From Arthrobacter sp. V1I7 (GTDB taxonomy: Bacteria > Actinomycetota > Actinomycetes > Actinomycetales > Micrococcaceae): DNA of 64,000 bases. Each line of letters begins with the position of its first letter. The first letter of the stretch is position 1. This document shows, piece after piece, positions 43,806-52,795 of this stretch. The DNA lies in assembly GCF_030817015.1 (NCBI RefSeq), contig NZ_JAUSYS010000001.1:2914001-2978000 (forward strand), given 5' to 3'. A model generated the notes under the pieces. That model was not told the origin of the DNA, did not search any database, and saw only the letters and a program-made list of their open reading frames with translations. Both the position numbers and the translations under genes were made by a program.

Positions 43806-43838
43806 CGGTTTCCCATCGGTTTCCCATCGGTTTCCCAT
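43806..43838. repeat. Three tandem copies of an 11-bp unit
   Basis: CGGTTTCCCAT occurs three times without a gap (43806-43816, 43817-43827, 43828-43838), ending about 30 bases before the methyltransferase ATG. Confidence 0.95.
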
Positions 43839-43869
43839 ACAAGCCGAGAGCCAACTAATCTGGCCAGTT

Positions 43870-44484
43870 ATGGAGTCTGCACACTATTTCAGCGCCCAGC
43901 CGGCCGGGCCCTTCACCCGCAAGCCATTGACCGTGGAGCTGGCGGGCGAGACACGCCACCTGCAGACGTCCTCGGGCATCTTCAGCCCGGACGGCATTGA
44001 CAAGGGAACGGCCGTCCTGCTGGCCGAAGCGCCCGCCCCGGCGGCACAGGGAAACCTTCTGGACATCGGCTGCGGCTGGGGCCCGATCGCGCTGACCCTT
44101 GCGCTGCGCGCACCGGACACGCGCGTCTACGCCGTCGACGTCAACGAGCGCTGCGTGACCCTGACGAACGAGAACGCGCACCTCCTGGGGCTGGGAAATG
44201 TCACCGCCAGCACGCCCGACGCCGTTGATCCGGAGTTGCGCTTCGACACCATCTGGTCCAACCCGCCCATCCGGATCGGCAAGGATGAGCTACACGCCCT
44301 GCTGCTCCGGTGGCTGCCGCGGCTCGCCCCGGGCGGGTCAGCGTGGCTCGTGGTCCAGAAGAACCTGGGGTCCGATTCGCTCCAGCGCTGGCTGGCGGCC
44401 GAGCTGGACGACAGCTTCACCGTGACGCGGGAAAGCACCTCGAAGTCCTTCCGCATCCTGCGGGTCAGGAAAGCGTCCCACTAG
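43870..44484 (+). CDS. RsmC-like class I SAM methyltransferase
   Basis: A 204-residue methyltransferase. Motif I is [13 protein letters not shown] and the catalytic motif is [15 protein letters not shown], the N-P-P pattern of enzymes that methylate exocyclic amines of rRNA guanines (RsmC/RlmG). Only a single domain is present. ATG 43870 begins the conserved YFSAQPAG region; no Shine-Dalgarno is seen, and TAATCT about 12 bases upstream hints at a leaderless message. The 3' end overlaps dapF by 20 bases, tail to tail. Confidence 0.88.
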   Translation: MESAHYFSAQPAGPFTRKPLTVELAGETRHLQTSSGIFSPDGIDKGTAVLLAEAPAPAAQGNLLDIGCGWGPIALTLALRAPDTRVYAVDVNERCVTLTNENAHLLGLGNVTASTPDAVDPELRFDTIWSNPPIRIGKDELHALLLRWLPRLAPGGSAWLVVQKNLGSDSLQRWLAAELDDSFTVTRESTSKSFRILRVRKASH

Positions 44485-45421
44485 CCACGATCACGGCCGG
44501 ACCGCTGAGCTCGACGTGCTCGTGGCCTTCCGTGCCGAGGAAGAACTTTACTCCGACCACGCCGCCGGGCACCTGGACGTTCCAAATGTCGGGGGCGCCC
44601 TGGCCGGCCCAGTACCGGATGGCGACGGCGGCGGCGCAGGCGCCGGTGCCACACGACTGCGTCTCCCCCACGCCACGCTCGTGGACGCGCATAGTGATCG
44701 TTCCGACGCCGTCGTGGACCAGCGGCTCCGACGGCACGACGAACTCGACATTCGTCCCGTGGGGCGGGATCGGGTCCACACGCGGGGCAGTGAACAGCTG
44801 CGTGGCCGCCAGTTCGGCCAGCTCGGCCAGTGCCACGACGGTGTGCGGGTTCCCCATGCTCACCGAGAGAGCGGGCCGGGCGACCTCCAGGCCCTCCGCA
44901 TGAACGAGCGAGTCCATGGCGCGGGCGGTGGCTTCCCCCGGAAAGATGAACTCCCACGGGCCCATGTCGACAGCGTAGCCGGCGGCGGTGCGGACGATCG
45001 TCTTTGCACCTCCCCGGGTGCCGATGGTCAGGGATTCCCCGGCGGGCAGCTCCACCAGGCCCTCGGTGATCAGGAAGTGCACAAAGACGCGGACCCCGTT
45101 GCCGCACATTTCCGACAGCGAGCCGTCACCGTTGCGATAGTCCATGAACCACTCGGCGTCCGGGTGTTCCCGAAGCAGTTCCTGGCCTTCGGGGAGCAGG
45201 CGGGACGGAACAGCGCGGATCAGGCCATCGCCTCCGATGCCGCGGTGCCGGTCGCACAGCGTGGCCACCTGCTCCGGGGTGACGGAGAGCGTGCCGTTCG
45301 GGTCCGCGAGAAGCACGAAGTCGTTGCCCGTGCCGTGGCCTTTGGAAAACTTGAGACCGCTGAGCGCTGCCGGGTTGGTTTCCGTGTTCCGGTCAGCGGC
45401 CACGGCAAGGGTTTCGTCCAT
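44465..45421 (-). CDS. dapF: Diaminopimelate epimerase
   Basis: A 318-residue epimerase interconverting LL- and meso-diaminopimelate for lysine and peptidoglycan. The two active-site cysteines are in [10 protein letters not shown] and [10 protein letters not shown], and [12 protein letters not shown] is the typical start. About 25 residues precede that start. It lies 9 bases after the miaA stop, probably in one unit with miaB-miaA. Confidence 0.96.
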   Translation of the reverse strand: MDETLAVAADRNTETNPAALSGLKFSKGHGTGNDFVLLADPNGTLSVTPEQVATLCDRHRGIGGDGLIRAVPSRLLPEGQELLREHPDAEWFMDYRNGDGSLSEMCGNGVRVFVHFLITEGLVELPAGESLTIGTRGGAKTIVRTAAGYAVDMGPWEFIFPGEATARAMDSLVHAEGLEVARPALSVSMGNPHTVVALAELAELAATQLFTAPRVDPIPPHGTNVEFVVPSEPLVHDGVGTITMRVHERGVGETQSCGTGACAAAVAIRYWAGQGAPDIWNVQVPGGVVGVKFFLGTEGHEHVELSGPAVIVASGTLS

Positions 45422-45430
45422 CCTCCAAGG

Positions 45431-46459
45431 TTACCGTTCCGGTTGCTGCGCCGGGTCCGGCCCGCCCGACGCTCCGGGGGTGCAGGCCGCGGCGGCCTTG
45501 GCCACGAGTTCCGGATCCTGCCAGTCCAGCCACTGGATGCGGGGGTCCGCGCGGAACCAGGTCAGCTGCCGGCGGGCGAACTGCCGGGTCGCGATGATGG
45601 TCTCCTCGGCTGCCTGCCCGACGTCGGCCTCGCCGTCGAGGACTTTGAGGAACTGGGCGTAGCCGAGGGCGTGCGGGGCTGTCCTGCCGAGACGCAGTCC
45701 GGCGGCGTCAAGGTGCCGGACTTCATCGAGCAATCCGTGCTCCACCATGGTGTGCACGCGGCGGGCGAGCCGCTCCCGGAGCTGTTCGCGGTCCACCGCG
45801 AGGCCGATCTGAACGGCAGGCTGGAAGTACTGGCGGGTGGGCATGAAGGAGCTGAAGGGCCGCCCGGTCAGCTCATGGACCTCGAGGGCGCGGATGATCC
45901 GGCGTGCGTCGCCCAGCCGGCCGGCGGACACCGGATCCACGGCCTCCAGCCTGGCCCGGAGCGGGGCGAGTCCGGCGGTTTCCAGTTCCGCCTCCAGCCG
46001 GCTGCGGACGGCAGGGTCGGTGCCCGGGAATTCCAGCACGTCCAGCGCGGCGCGGACGTAGAGCCCGGAGCCGCCGGCCAGGATGGCGCGTTTGCCGCGG
46101 GCATGGATGTCGGCGATGAGGGCGCGTGCCTGCTGCTGGAAGTCCGAGACGCTGGCTTCCTCGGTCACCTCCAGGGTGTCCAGGAGATGGTGCGGCACTC
46201 CCCTGCGTTCGGCCTCGGTGATCTTGGCGGTGCCGATGTCCATGCCGCGGTAGAACTGCATCGAATCGGCGTTGATGATTTCGCCGTCGAGTTCCAGCGC
46301 GAGCGAGACGGCGAGGTCTGACTTGCCGGATCCCGTGGGCCCGACGACGGCGACCACCGGCGGGGCGGCCGGTGCGGCCGGTGCGCCCGGCGTAGTGTCC
46401 GGTGCTCCCGGCGGAGCGCCCTGACCTTGGCCGCCGGGGCTGTCCTGCGGACCTGCCAC
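45431..46459 (-). CDS. miaA: tRNA dimethylallyltransferase
   Basis: A 342-residue enzyme that adds dimethylallyl to A37 of tRNAs reading U-initial codons. The P-loop is [14 protein letters not shown], then [17 protein letters not shown] and the zinc-free C-terminal [13 protein letters not shown] 46459 is chosen: it begins 5 bases past the miaB stop, while the frame upstream lies inside miaB. A Pro/Ala-rich stretch of about 30 residues precedes the P-loop. Confidence 0.94.
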   Translation of the reverse strand: MAGPQDSPGGQGQGAPPGAPDTTPGAPAAPAAPPVVAVVGPTGSGKSDLAVSLALELDGEIINADSMQFYRGMDIGTAKITEAERRGVPHHLLDTLEVTEEASVSDFQQQARALIADIHARGKRAILAGGSGLYVRAALDVLEFPGTDPAVRSRLEAELETAGLAPLRARLEAVDPVSAGRLGDARRIIRALEVHELTGRPFSSFMPTRQYFQPAVQIGLAVDREQLRERLARRVHTMVEHGLLDEVRHLDAAGLRLGRTAPHALGYAQFLKVLDGEADVGQAAEETIIATRQFARRQLTWFRADPRIQWLDWQDPELVAKAAAACTPGASGGPDPAQQPER

Positions 46460-46463
46460 CGGT

Positions 46464-48050
46464 TTAGCGGCCGCGGACCGGAAGGGCCGGCATACCCAGG
46501 GATACGCCGGTCTTGCCGGCGGCGGCGTCCGGCACGGGAGCGCCGCAGGAATCCGCCTGGAACCTGTCCCAGGCATCCCCGGCGCGGGAACGGCGGAGGC
46601 TGTAGTCGTCCGCCGAGGCCGGATCGGCGACGAGGTGGAAGGCCGCGGCCTCGGTAATGGTGACGGTCACGAGATCGCCGGGGCGGGGCACCCCGGCGCC
46701 GGCGGGAACAGAGAAATGCACCAGCCGCTGGTCCTGGGCACGGCCGGAGAGCCGGTGGGTTTCCTCGGCTTTGCGGCCGGAATGGGCGGTGACCATGACC
46801 TCGACGCGGCGGCCGAGCTGGCGGGCGTTTTCCTCGGCGGCGATCCGGTCCTGCAGTGCGGTGAGGCGTTCGAAGCGTTCCTGGACTACCGCTTTCGGGA
46901 GCTGGTCCGGGAGGTCCGCTGCCGGGGTGCCGGGACGCTTGGAGTACTGGAAGGTGAAGGCGGTGGCGAAGCGTGACTGCTCCACGACGTCGAGCGTGGC
47001 CTGGAAGTCCTCCTCGGTCTCACCGGGGAAGCCGACGATGATGTCGGTGGAGATGGCGGCGTGCGGGATCTTTTCGCGGACCTTGTCCAGAATGCCCAGG
47101 AACTTCGTCGAGCGGTACGAGCGCCGCATGTCCTTGAGTACCTTGTCCGAGCCGGACTGCAGCGGCATATGCAGCTGCGGCATGACGTTGGGGGTCTCTG
47201 CCATGGCGTCGATCACGTCATCGGTGAAGGCGGCCGGGTGCGGACTGGTGAACCGGACGCGTTCCAGCCCGGGAATGTCCCCGCAGGCGCGCAGAAGCTT
47301 GGAGAAGGCCTGCCGGTCGCCGAATTCGACGCCGTAGGAGTTCACGTTCTGGCCCAGCAGGGTGACTTCGATGGCGCCGTCGTCGACGAGGGCCTGGATC
47401 TCGGCCAGGATGTCCCCGGGACGGCGGTCCCTCTCTTTGCCGCGCAGGGCCGGGACGATGCAGAAGGTGCAGGTGTTGTTGCAGCCCACGGAGATCGACA
47501 CCCAGCCGGCATAGACCGAGTCGCGTTTGGTGGGCAGGGTGGAGGGGAAGACGTCGAGCGATTCGAGGATTTCCAGCTGCGCCTCGTTGTTGTGGCGCGC
47601 CCGGTCCAGCAGGGCCGGCAGGGCGCCGACGTTGTGCGTGCCGAAGACGGCGTCCACCCACGGCGCCTTCTTCAGGATGGTTTCGCGGTCCTTCTGCGCC
47701 AGGCATCCGCCGACCGCGATCTGCATGCCGGGGTTGGCGGCCTTGATCGGCGCGAGGATGCCGAGGTTGCCGTAGAGCTTGTTGTCGGCGTTTTCCCGGA
47801 CCGCGCAGGTGTTGAAGACCACGACGTCGGCCAGTTCCCCGCCGGCCGGGACGTAGCCGGCGGCTTCGAGCATCCCGGACATCCGCTCGGAATCGTGGAC
47901 ATTCATCTGGCAGCCGAAGGTGCGTACCTGGTAGGTGCGGGCCTGTGCGGCGTCCTGGGCCGGCGCGGCGTCCTGCACCGGCATGGATGCCGGCGCGGTG
48001 TCCATGGAAGGGATGGTGCCGGATGCTGGGGAAGGAATGGTCAAACTCAC
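46464..48050 (-). CDS. miaB: tRNA-2-methylthio-N6-dimethylallyladenosine synthase
   Basis: A 528-residue methylthiotransferase that adds the methylthio group after MiaA. The N-terminal domain has its cysteines in [20 protein letters not shown] and VGGCLAQKD. The radical SAM motif is CNNTCTFC, and a TRAM domain closes the fold (LVHFSVPAG to VTVTITEA). The C-terminal tail is about 60 residues longer than TRAM. GTG 48050 is the likely start. Confidence 0.95.
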   Translation of the reverse strand: MSLTIPSPASGTIPSMDTAPASMPVQDAAPAQDAAQARTYQVRTFGCQMNVHDSERMSGMLEAAGYVPAGGELADVVVFNTCAVRENADNKLYGNLGILAPIKAANPGMQIAVGGCLAQKDRETILKKAPWVDAVFGTHNVGALPALLDRARHNNEAQLEILESLDVFPSTLPTKRDSVYAGWVSISVGCNNTCTFCIVPALRGKERDRRPGDILAEIQALVDDGAIEVTLLGQNVNSYGVEFGDRQAFSKLLRACGDIPGLERVRFTSPHPAAFTDDVIDAMAETPNVMPQLHMPLQSGSDKVLKDMRRSYRSTKFLGILDKVREKIPHAAISTDIIVGFPGETEEDFQATLDVVEQSRFATAFTFQYSKRPGTPAADLPDQLPKAVVQERFERLTALQDRIAAEENARQLGRRVEVMVTAHSGRKAEETHRLSGRAQDQRLVHFSVPAGAGVPRPGDLVTVTITEAAAFHLVADPASADDYSLRRSRAGDAWDRFQADSCGAPVPDAAAGKTGVSLGMPALPVRGR

Positions 48051-48151
48051 CTGTTAAGGGTAACGGGTCCGCGCCCTGCCCGTGGGCTCCGGTAGGCGCC
48101 GATCCCTGGCCGTTGATCCCTGCGGCCTCCCGTTGCGGACTCAGGGGCCGG

Positions 48152-48808
48152 CTAGGCTTGGGCTTCCTCGCGCGCCGCGGCGGCGTCGAGGACTTCGCCC
48201 ACGATTCGGAAGGCCTGCGAGGGCTGGTAGCCCTTGCGCGCAAGCATGGAGGCCAGTCGGCGCGTGGCCTTGTCCCGGAGCTCGCGGTCCCCGAGCCCGG
48301 TAGCGCCGCGCAGTTTGCGCTCGACGAGCTCCCTGGCCGCGGCCTCCTCGTCCTCGTCGCTGAGCTGTTCCAAAGCCACGGCGGCCACCTCGGGGTCGAT
48401 GCCTTTGTCCGCGAGCTCCCGACGCAGTGCGCCCTTGGCAAGCTTCCGGCTTTGGGACCTGCCGCGGACCCACATGTCGGCAAACTCCGCGTCGTCGACC
48501 AGCCTGACTTCTTCGAAGCGGTCCAGCACGGCCTCGGCGACGTCTTCGGGAACGTTGCGCTCGGCCAGTTTGCGGGCGAGCTGAAGCCTGCTCTTGGGCG
48601 AAGAAGTCAGCTGACGCAGCACGATGGCACGGGCAACCGCCGCCGGATCGGCGTCGGGGTCCTGTTCGGGCGAGGGGCCCGAGCGCCGGCGCCGGCCGTC
48701 AGCGCCGGGGCGTGCGGGTGCGGGTGCACCATCCTCGTCGAAGCCGGGGGCAGGATCCGGCGATGGGAATCCTGCCCCTTGGCGCCGTTGGCGGTTAGAA
48801 GCCGTCAA
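48152..48808 (-). CDS. recX: Regulatory protein RecX
   Basis: A 218-residue RecX: helical repeats from [22 protein letters not shown] through [15 protein letters not shown] and [14 protein letters not shown]. RecX limits RecA filament growth. The start is uncertain; TTG 48808, overlapping the recA stop by 14 bases with AAGG upstream, gives a low-complexity N-terminus of about 55 residues. Confidence 0.9.
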   Translation of the reverse strand: MTASNRQRRQGAGFPSPDPAPGFDEDGAPAPARPGADGRRRRSGPSPEQDPDADPAAVARAIVLRQLTSSPKSRLQLARKLAERNVPEDVAEAVLDRFEEVRLVDDAEFADMWVRGRSQSRKLAKGALRRELADKGIDPEVAAVALEQLSDEDEEAAARELVERKLRGATGLGDRELRDKATRRLASMLARKGYQPSQAFRIVGEVLDAAAAREEAQA

Positions 48809-49847
48809 CGGCCTTCAGCTTCGGTGATGCTTCGGTCTCGGCCGGAGCCTTCACGCCGACGCCGAGCTTTTCCTTGATGAGACGCTCGAGCTCGGAGGCA
48901 AGCTCAGGGTTGTCGCGCAGGAAGCGGCGCGAGTTCTCCATACCCTGGCCCAGCTGGTCGCCGTCGTAGGTGAACCAGGAGCCCGACTTCTTGATCAGGC
49001 CGTGCTCGACACCCATGTCGATGATGCCGCCCTCGCGGGAGATGCCCTGGCCGTAGATGATGTCGAATTCGGCGATCTTGAAGGGCGGGGCCATCTTGTT
49101 CTTGACGATCTTGGCCTTGGTGCGGTTACCGACCGAGTCCGCGCCCTCCTTGAGGGTCTGGATCCGGCGGACGTCGATGCGGATGGAGGCGTAGAACTTC
49201 AGGGCCTTACCACCGGTGGTGGTTTCCGGGGAGCCGAAGAACACGCCGATCTTTTCGCGCAACTGGTTGATGAAGATGGCCGTGGTCTTGGTCTGGCTAA
49301 GGCGCCCGGTGATCTTACGCAGGGCCTGGCTCATCAGGCGGGCCTGGAGTCCGACGTGGCTGTCGCCCATGTCGCCTTCGATTTCCGCGCGGGGAACCAG
49401 CGCGGCGACGGAGTCAATGACGATGACGTCCAGCGAGCCGGAGCCGATCAGCATGTCCATGATTTCCAGGGCCTGCTCGCCGGTGTCCGGCTGCGAAACC
49501 AGGAGGGCGTCGGTGTCGACGCCGAGCTTGGCGGCGTATTCCGGGTCCAGGGCGTGCTCGGCGTCGATGAAGGCAGCGATGCCGCCGAGACGCTGGGCGT
49601 TGGCCACCGCGTGCAGGGCGACCGTGGTCTTACCGGAGGATTCCGGACCATAGATCTCGACGACACGGCCGCGGGGCAGCCCGCCAATTCCCAGCGCCAC
49701 GTCCAGTGCGATGGAGCCGGTCGGGATGACCTCGATGGGAGCTCGGACTTCGTCACCCAGGCGCATGACCGAGCCCTTGCCGAACTGCTTGTCAATCTGG
49801 GCAAGCGCTGCGTCGAGCGCTTTCTGGCGATCCGGGGCTGCGGCCAT
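48795..49847 (-). CDS. recA: Recombinase RecA
   Basis: A 350-residue RecA: Walker [32 protein letters not shown] (Walker B), and the L2 region [18 protein letters not shown]. It drives strand exchange and LexA self-cleavage. GAGGTG lies 7 bases before the ATG. A LexA-type box lies about 170 bases upstream. No intein is present. Confidence 0.98.
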   Translation of the reverse strand: MAAAPDRQKALDAALAQIDKQFGKGSVMRLGDEVRAPIEVIPTGSIALDVALGIGGLPRGRVVEIYGPESSGKTTVALHAVANAQRLGGIAAFIDAEHALDPEYAAKLGVDTDALLVSQPDTGEQALEIMDMLIGSGSLDVIVIDSVAALVPRAEIEGDMGDSHVGLQARLMSQALRKITGRLSQTKTTAIFINQLREKIGVFFGSPETTTGGKALKFYASIRIDVRRIQTLKEGADSVGNRTKAKIVKNKMAPPFKIAEFDIIYGQGISREGGIIDMGVEHGLIKKSGSWFTYDGDQLGQGMENSRRFLRDNPELASELERLIKEKLGVGVKAPAETEASPKLKAVDGF

Positions 49848-50016
49848 GGTTCACACCTCTAATGCTTTCTCGCTGTGGAGTGGCCGGTTCGGCCCTTCGT
49901 CTGTCATCCGTCTGTCATCGCTGACCTGTCATCACTGACGCTACTTCTACCCACCGACAGAATTGCCGGCCGGCGTCGCGTATGTGGAAAACACTCTAGA
50001 AAAAGCATAGTCCCAT

Positions 50017-50032
50017 CCGAACAGGTATTCGA
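50017..50032. promoter_or_regulatory. LexA box before recA
   Basis: CCGAACAGGTATTCGA matches 10 of 12 defined positions of TCGAAC-N4-GTTCGA, in the 244-base gap upstream of recA. Minus-strand TCTAGAGT at about 49995-50002 could be part of the promoter. Confidence 0.75.
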
Positions 50033-50091
50033 ACAAATGGGGCGGCGTGTCAGCGGCGGACCTGGTCTTCGAGCCGCTCTTCGCCCGCCGG

Positions 50092-50310
50092 TCAGCGCGG
50101 TTTGATATCGCGGCCCAGGCGGCGCTCGGGCGGTACATCCTGGACGTCGCACAGTGCCAGCCACACCTGCCGTGGCGGTATCCCGGCGCTGAGTGCCTGG
50201 TCCGCGGTCCGGCCGCCGACACCGGCGAGGACCAGGCTGCTGCTAAGAACCCGGGAGTAGCCTGCTCCGAATTCATCGTCCATGAGCCGCCAAAAGTCAC
50301 TGATCCGCAC
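50092..50310 (-). CDS. DUF3046 family protein
   Basis: A 72-residue protein beginning VRISDFWRLMDDEFG, then LAGVGGRTADQALSAG and VWLALCDVQDVPPERRLG. This small family is typically encoded just upstream of recA in actinobacteria. Function unknown. The start is GTG 50310. Confidence 0.85.
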   Translation of the reverse strand: MRISDFWRLMDDEFGAGYSRVLSSSLVLAGVGGRTADQALSAGIPPRQVWLALCDVQDVPPERRLGRDIKPR

Positions 50311-50351
50311 CCATAAAGTCTCTCACGGTGCGGGACTCTAGAATGGTTGCC

Positions 50352-50881
50352 ATGAGCAACCCGGCCGAGGCACCAGGAAATTCAGCTGAGTTTCCGGGCA
50401 GCGCCGGGGATCCCGCAGACGCGGCCCTGACCGCTGTTGAGCATCAGTTGAGCCTGCTCTTGCGCAGCGCCCGTTCCTCTCCCAGCAGCTCTCGCGTCAG
50501 GTCCATCCGGAGATGGAACCGGCCGCCTACGGCCTGCTGAGCGTGGTCCGCCGGAAGGGTCCCATCCGCTTGACCGATCTGGCCTCCTGCATCGGCGTGG
50601 GCAAGCCTTCCGTGAGCCGGAAGATCGCCTTCCTGGAGAACCTCGGCCTGGAGTTCCAGGGGGCTGATCCCCTCGATGGCCGGGCGCAGTCGATCCGGCT
50701 GAGGCCAAAGGCGAGGACAAGATGCATCAGGTCCAGGACGCCCGCCGCGAGGTCTTCCGGGAGCGGCTCTCCGAGTGGCCGCCGGAGGACCTTCAGGCAC
50801 TCGCCGCGTACATGGGCATGCTCAACGCCACCTATGAACGCGACGGCTTCCCGCGGAACGAGTCCGCGTACGTGCCTCCGG
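50352..50881 (+). pseudogene. MarR family regulator, twice frameshifted
   Basis: Three frames together make one MarR protein: MSNPAEAPGNSAEF to LLLRSARS (50352 to about 50473), then LSQQLSRQVHPEMEPAAYG with the winged helix LTDLASCIGVGKPSVSRKIAFL to DGRAQSIRL (to about 50702), then KMHQVQDARREVFRERLSEW to ESAYVPPG. Each junction is explained by loss of one base (about 50473 and about 50703). No clear stop closes the last frame, which runs on into repeats. Confidence 0.85.
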
Positions 50882-50916
50882 GCCCGCCGCCACGCGAGAC
50901 CGCACTTCACGGCAGC

Positions 50917-50981
50917 GCCGCCGCGAAACACGGGTGCGAACTGTTACGGACGCCGCGAAACACGGCTGCAAACTGTTACAG
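50917..50981. repeat. About 31-bp imperfect tandem duplication
   Basis: Units sharing CGCCGCGAAACACGG and AACTGTTAC (first about 50917-50949, second about 50950-50981) stand head to tail with a few base changes. A third partial GCCGCCGCGAA follows. It lies just after the MarR remnant. Confidence 0.85.
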
Positions 50982-51002
50982 CCGCCGCGAACGGGCACGC
51001 AA

Positions 51003-51031
51003 AAGGTCCCCGGCACACCGCCGGGGACCTT
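51003..51031. terminator. Terminator after clgR
   Basis: A perfect 12-bp stem AAGGTCCCCGGC (51003-51014) with its complement (51020-51031) closes a 5-base loop. On the minus strand it ends in TTTT, fitting clgR. Confidence 0.85.
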
Positions 51032-51054
51032 CGGATCGAATTGTGGGTCGGGGG

Positions 51055-51414
51055 CTAACGTGCCCCGGAGAGAAGGCCCTTGGTCAACTCGTCGGTCAGG
51101 TCCGAGTTGAGCTCACGGTCCAGGTCACGGCCGTAGCGCTGGGCGAACTCCTGCGGAACGGTGTCCGGAACTGCCACACCCTCGGCGACGGCGACGCGGT
51201 CGCTGACTTCGCGGAGCATGCTGGAGAGCGGAACATCGAGGGCCGAGCAGATCGAGGAAAGGAGCTCCGAGGAGGCTTCCTTTTGGCCGCGTTCCACTTC
51301 ACTCAGGTAGCCCAGGGAAACACGGGCACTGTGCGAGACTTCGCGGAGGGTACGGCCTTGGCGTTGGCGGACATCGCGCAAAACATCGCCGATTTCGTGA
51401 CGAAGTACAACCAT
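51055..51414 (-). CDS. clgR: XRE family regulator ClgR
   Basis: A 119-residue regulator with an N-terminal helix-turn-helix ([24 protein letters not shown]...[12 protein letters not shown]). ClgR activates clp protease genes in actinobacteria. ATG 51414 is chosen since AAGGAG lies 6 bases upstream and the protein begins [14 protein letters not shown] as in relatives; the frame is open further upstream. The C-terminal half ([20 protein letters not shown] to LLSGAR) may include a degradation tail, as ClgR is itself a Clp substrate in some species. Confidence 0.88.
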   Translation of the reverse strand: MVVLRHEIGDVLRDVRQRQGRTLREVSHSARVSLGYLSEVERGQKEASSELLSSICSALDVPLSSMLREVSDRVAVAEGVAVPDTVPQEFAQRYGRDLDRELNSDLTDELTKGLLSGAR

Positions 51415-51537
51415 TTTGCGCTCCTTCTGTTCGCTCTTAGCCTGATCGGCGAGGCCCACATCCTTCCAGCGGACAACGCCGTTTACGGATACGGGCTGCT
51501 TTACCATCTGTATCGCCTTGCTCCCTCGTTTGTTGAA

Positions 51538-51555
51538 TTCGCCGCTTGAGGCGAA
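51538..51555 (-). promoter_or_regulatory. Candidate ClgR operator before clgR
   Basis: TTCGCC (51538-51543) and GGCGAA (51550-51555) form an inverted repeat, and the inner CGCTTGAGGCG (51543-51553) fits the actinobacterial ClgR pattern CGCY-N3-RGCG. It lies about 125 bases upstream of the clgR ATG, which suggests self-control. Confidence 0.55.
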
Positions 51556-51557
51556 CT

Positions 51558-51627
51558 GTTGATTCCTTCATCCTAGGCGCCTCCCATATTCGGAGGCGAC
51601 ACAATCTAACAACTATTAGGAATCAAC
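51558..51627. repeat. Inverted repeats in the clgR-cinA gap
   Basis: GTTGATTCC (51558-51566) and GGAATCAAC (51619-51627) are exact inverse copies with 52 bases between. Inside them lies a second inverted pair CGCCTCC (51578-51584) and GGAGGCG (51592-51598). Confidence 0.8.
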
Positions 51628-51644
51628 TTTTGTTCCCGGCAACT

Positions 51645-52151
51645 TTACGCAGGGTAACGTCCCGGCGCCAGTACTTCCAGCAGGCGCTCCAGCGCCGCCG
51701 CACACGCCAGGGCGCGGATTTCCAGCCGGTTTCCGTCGAACCTGTACGAATACGCGGTCGATCCGTCCGCCGTCGCAATGCCGACATAGACGGCGCCGAC
51801 GTCCTTGCCGCCGTGCGGCTCGGGTCCGGCGACCCCGGTGGTGGACACGCCAATGTCGGCAGCGCAGATCCGGCGGGCGCCGTCGGCCATCGCCGCGGCA
51901 ACCTGCCCGTCGACGGCGCCGACGGCGTCGAGGAGGTCCCGGGGCACGCCGAGCACATCGGCCTTGACCGAATTCTGGTAGGACACCACCCCGCCCTGCA
52001 GCATCCCGGAGGCCCCCGGGATATCGGCCAGGACAGCGGCGACCATACCGGCTGTGAGCGATTCGGCGGTCGCGACGGTCAGCCCCCGTTCGATTGCCCC
52101 GGCCACGGCCTCGCCGGCGATGCGGTGGAGATTCGGATGCGGAGTGGTCAT
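51645..52151 (-). CDS. Nicotinamide-nucleotide amidohydrolase, CinA C-terminal type
   Basis: A 168-residue protein that is only the CinA C-terminal domain: TVATAESLTAGMVAAVLADIPGASG, GGVVSYQNSVK, TTGVAGPEPHGGKDVGAVYVG. This domain deamidates NMN to NaMN. The usual N-terminal MoaB-like domain is absent. ATG overlaps the pgsA stop. Confidence 0.92.
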   Translation of the reverse strand: MTTPHPNLHRIAGEAVAGAIERGLTVATAESLTAGMVAAVLADIPGASGMLQGGVVSYQNSVKADVLGVPRDLLDAVGAVDGQVAAAMADGARRICAADIGVSTTGVAGPEPHGGKDVGAVYVGIATADGSTAYSYRFDGNRLEIRALACAAALERLLEVLAPGRYPA

Positions 52152-52786
52152 TTCTTGCCCTCCCGGACCTGCTGCCGTGCCCGGAGGCCGCTGGCACGCA
52201 GCTTGAGGGCCTCGATCACGTATTCCCCGCCCGTCCAGACCGTGATGGCCAGGGCCACCATCATGACGGCGAAGGCCACAGCACCCAGCCACGGCGCGAG
52301 GGAGGCGAGCGGGATGACGTACAGGAAAATGGCGACCGTCTGGACGACGGTCTTGAGCTTGCCGCCCCGGGAGGCCGGGATCACGCCGTAGCGGATGACG
52401 AAGAAGCGCAGGGCGGTGACCCCCCATTCGCGGACCAGGATCAGGATGGTGACCCACCACGGGAGTTCCTGGAGCAGGGAGAGCATGACCAGTGCGGAAC
52501 CGATCAACAGCTTGTCAGCGATCGGGTCGGCGATCTTGCCGAAGTCGGTGATGAGTCCGCGGCTGCGGGCGATGTCGCCGTCGAGCTTGTCCGTGTAGAT
52601 GGCGACGGCGAACGTCGCGGCCGCCACCCAGCGCCAGACACCGTTCTGGCTGTCCAGCCCGGGGGCGTCTGCGATGAGGAACCAGATGAAGAATGGCACC
52701 AGCACAATCCGCAGCATCGTCAGGATGTTGGGCAGGTTCCAGATCCGCGAGGCGGAGCCGGGACTCTTTGCTTCGGCGCTAGTCAC
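52148..52786 (-). CDS. pgsA: CDP-diacylglycerol--glycerol-3-phosphate 3-phosphatidyltransferase
   Basis: A 212-residue membrane enzyme of the CDP-alcohol phosphatidyltransferase family. The motif D-x2-DG-x2-AR-x8-G-x3-D-x3-D is visible in DKLDGDIARSRG to GKIADPIAD. Five or six hydrophobic helices surround it. It makes phosphatidylglycerol phosphate. GTG 52786 starts 10 bases after ftsK. Confidence 0.94.
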   Translation of the reverse strand: MTSAEAKSPGSASRIWNLPNILTMLRIVLVPFFIWFLIADAPGLDSQNGVWRWVAAATFAVAIYTDKLDGDIARSRGLITDFGKIADPIADKLLIGSALVMLSLLQELPWWVTILILVREWGVTALRFFVIRYGVIPASRGGKLKTVVQTVAIFLYVIPLASLAPWLGAVAFAVMMVALAITVWTGGEYVIEALKLRASGLRARQQVREGKK

Positions 52787-52795
52787 CTTCCTAGG

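Larger units (their letters stand above)
43424..43869. promoter_or_regulatory. Long hflX leader and divergent methyltransferase promoter
   Basis: The 446-base gap has no long gene. On the minus strand there are a 6-residue upstream ORF, hairpins CTCCT-TGC-AGGAG (about 43625-43637) and CCGCTC-CC-GAGCGG (about 43474-43487), and a 13-base palindrome CTTGAAGTTCAAG (43716-43728). At the right end are three 11-bp tandem repeats. Confidence 0.45.

Noticed and set aside
43806..43838. CRISPR-like repeats
   Set aside because: The 11-bp units are contiguous with no spacers, and no cas genes are in the window.
50928..51549. Extension of the last MarR frame as a longer real protein
   Set aside because: It runs antisense through the whole of clgR and its terminator, so it is open by chance after the frameshifts.
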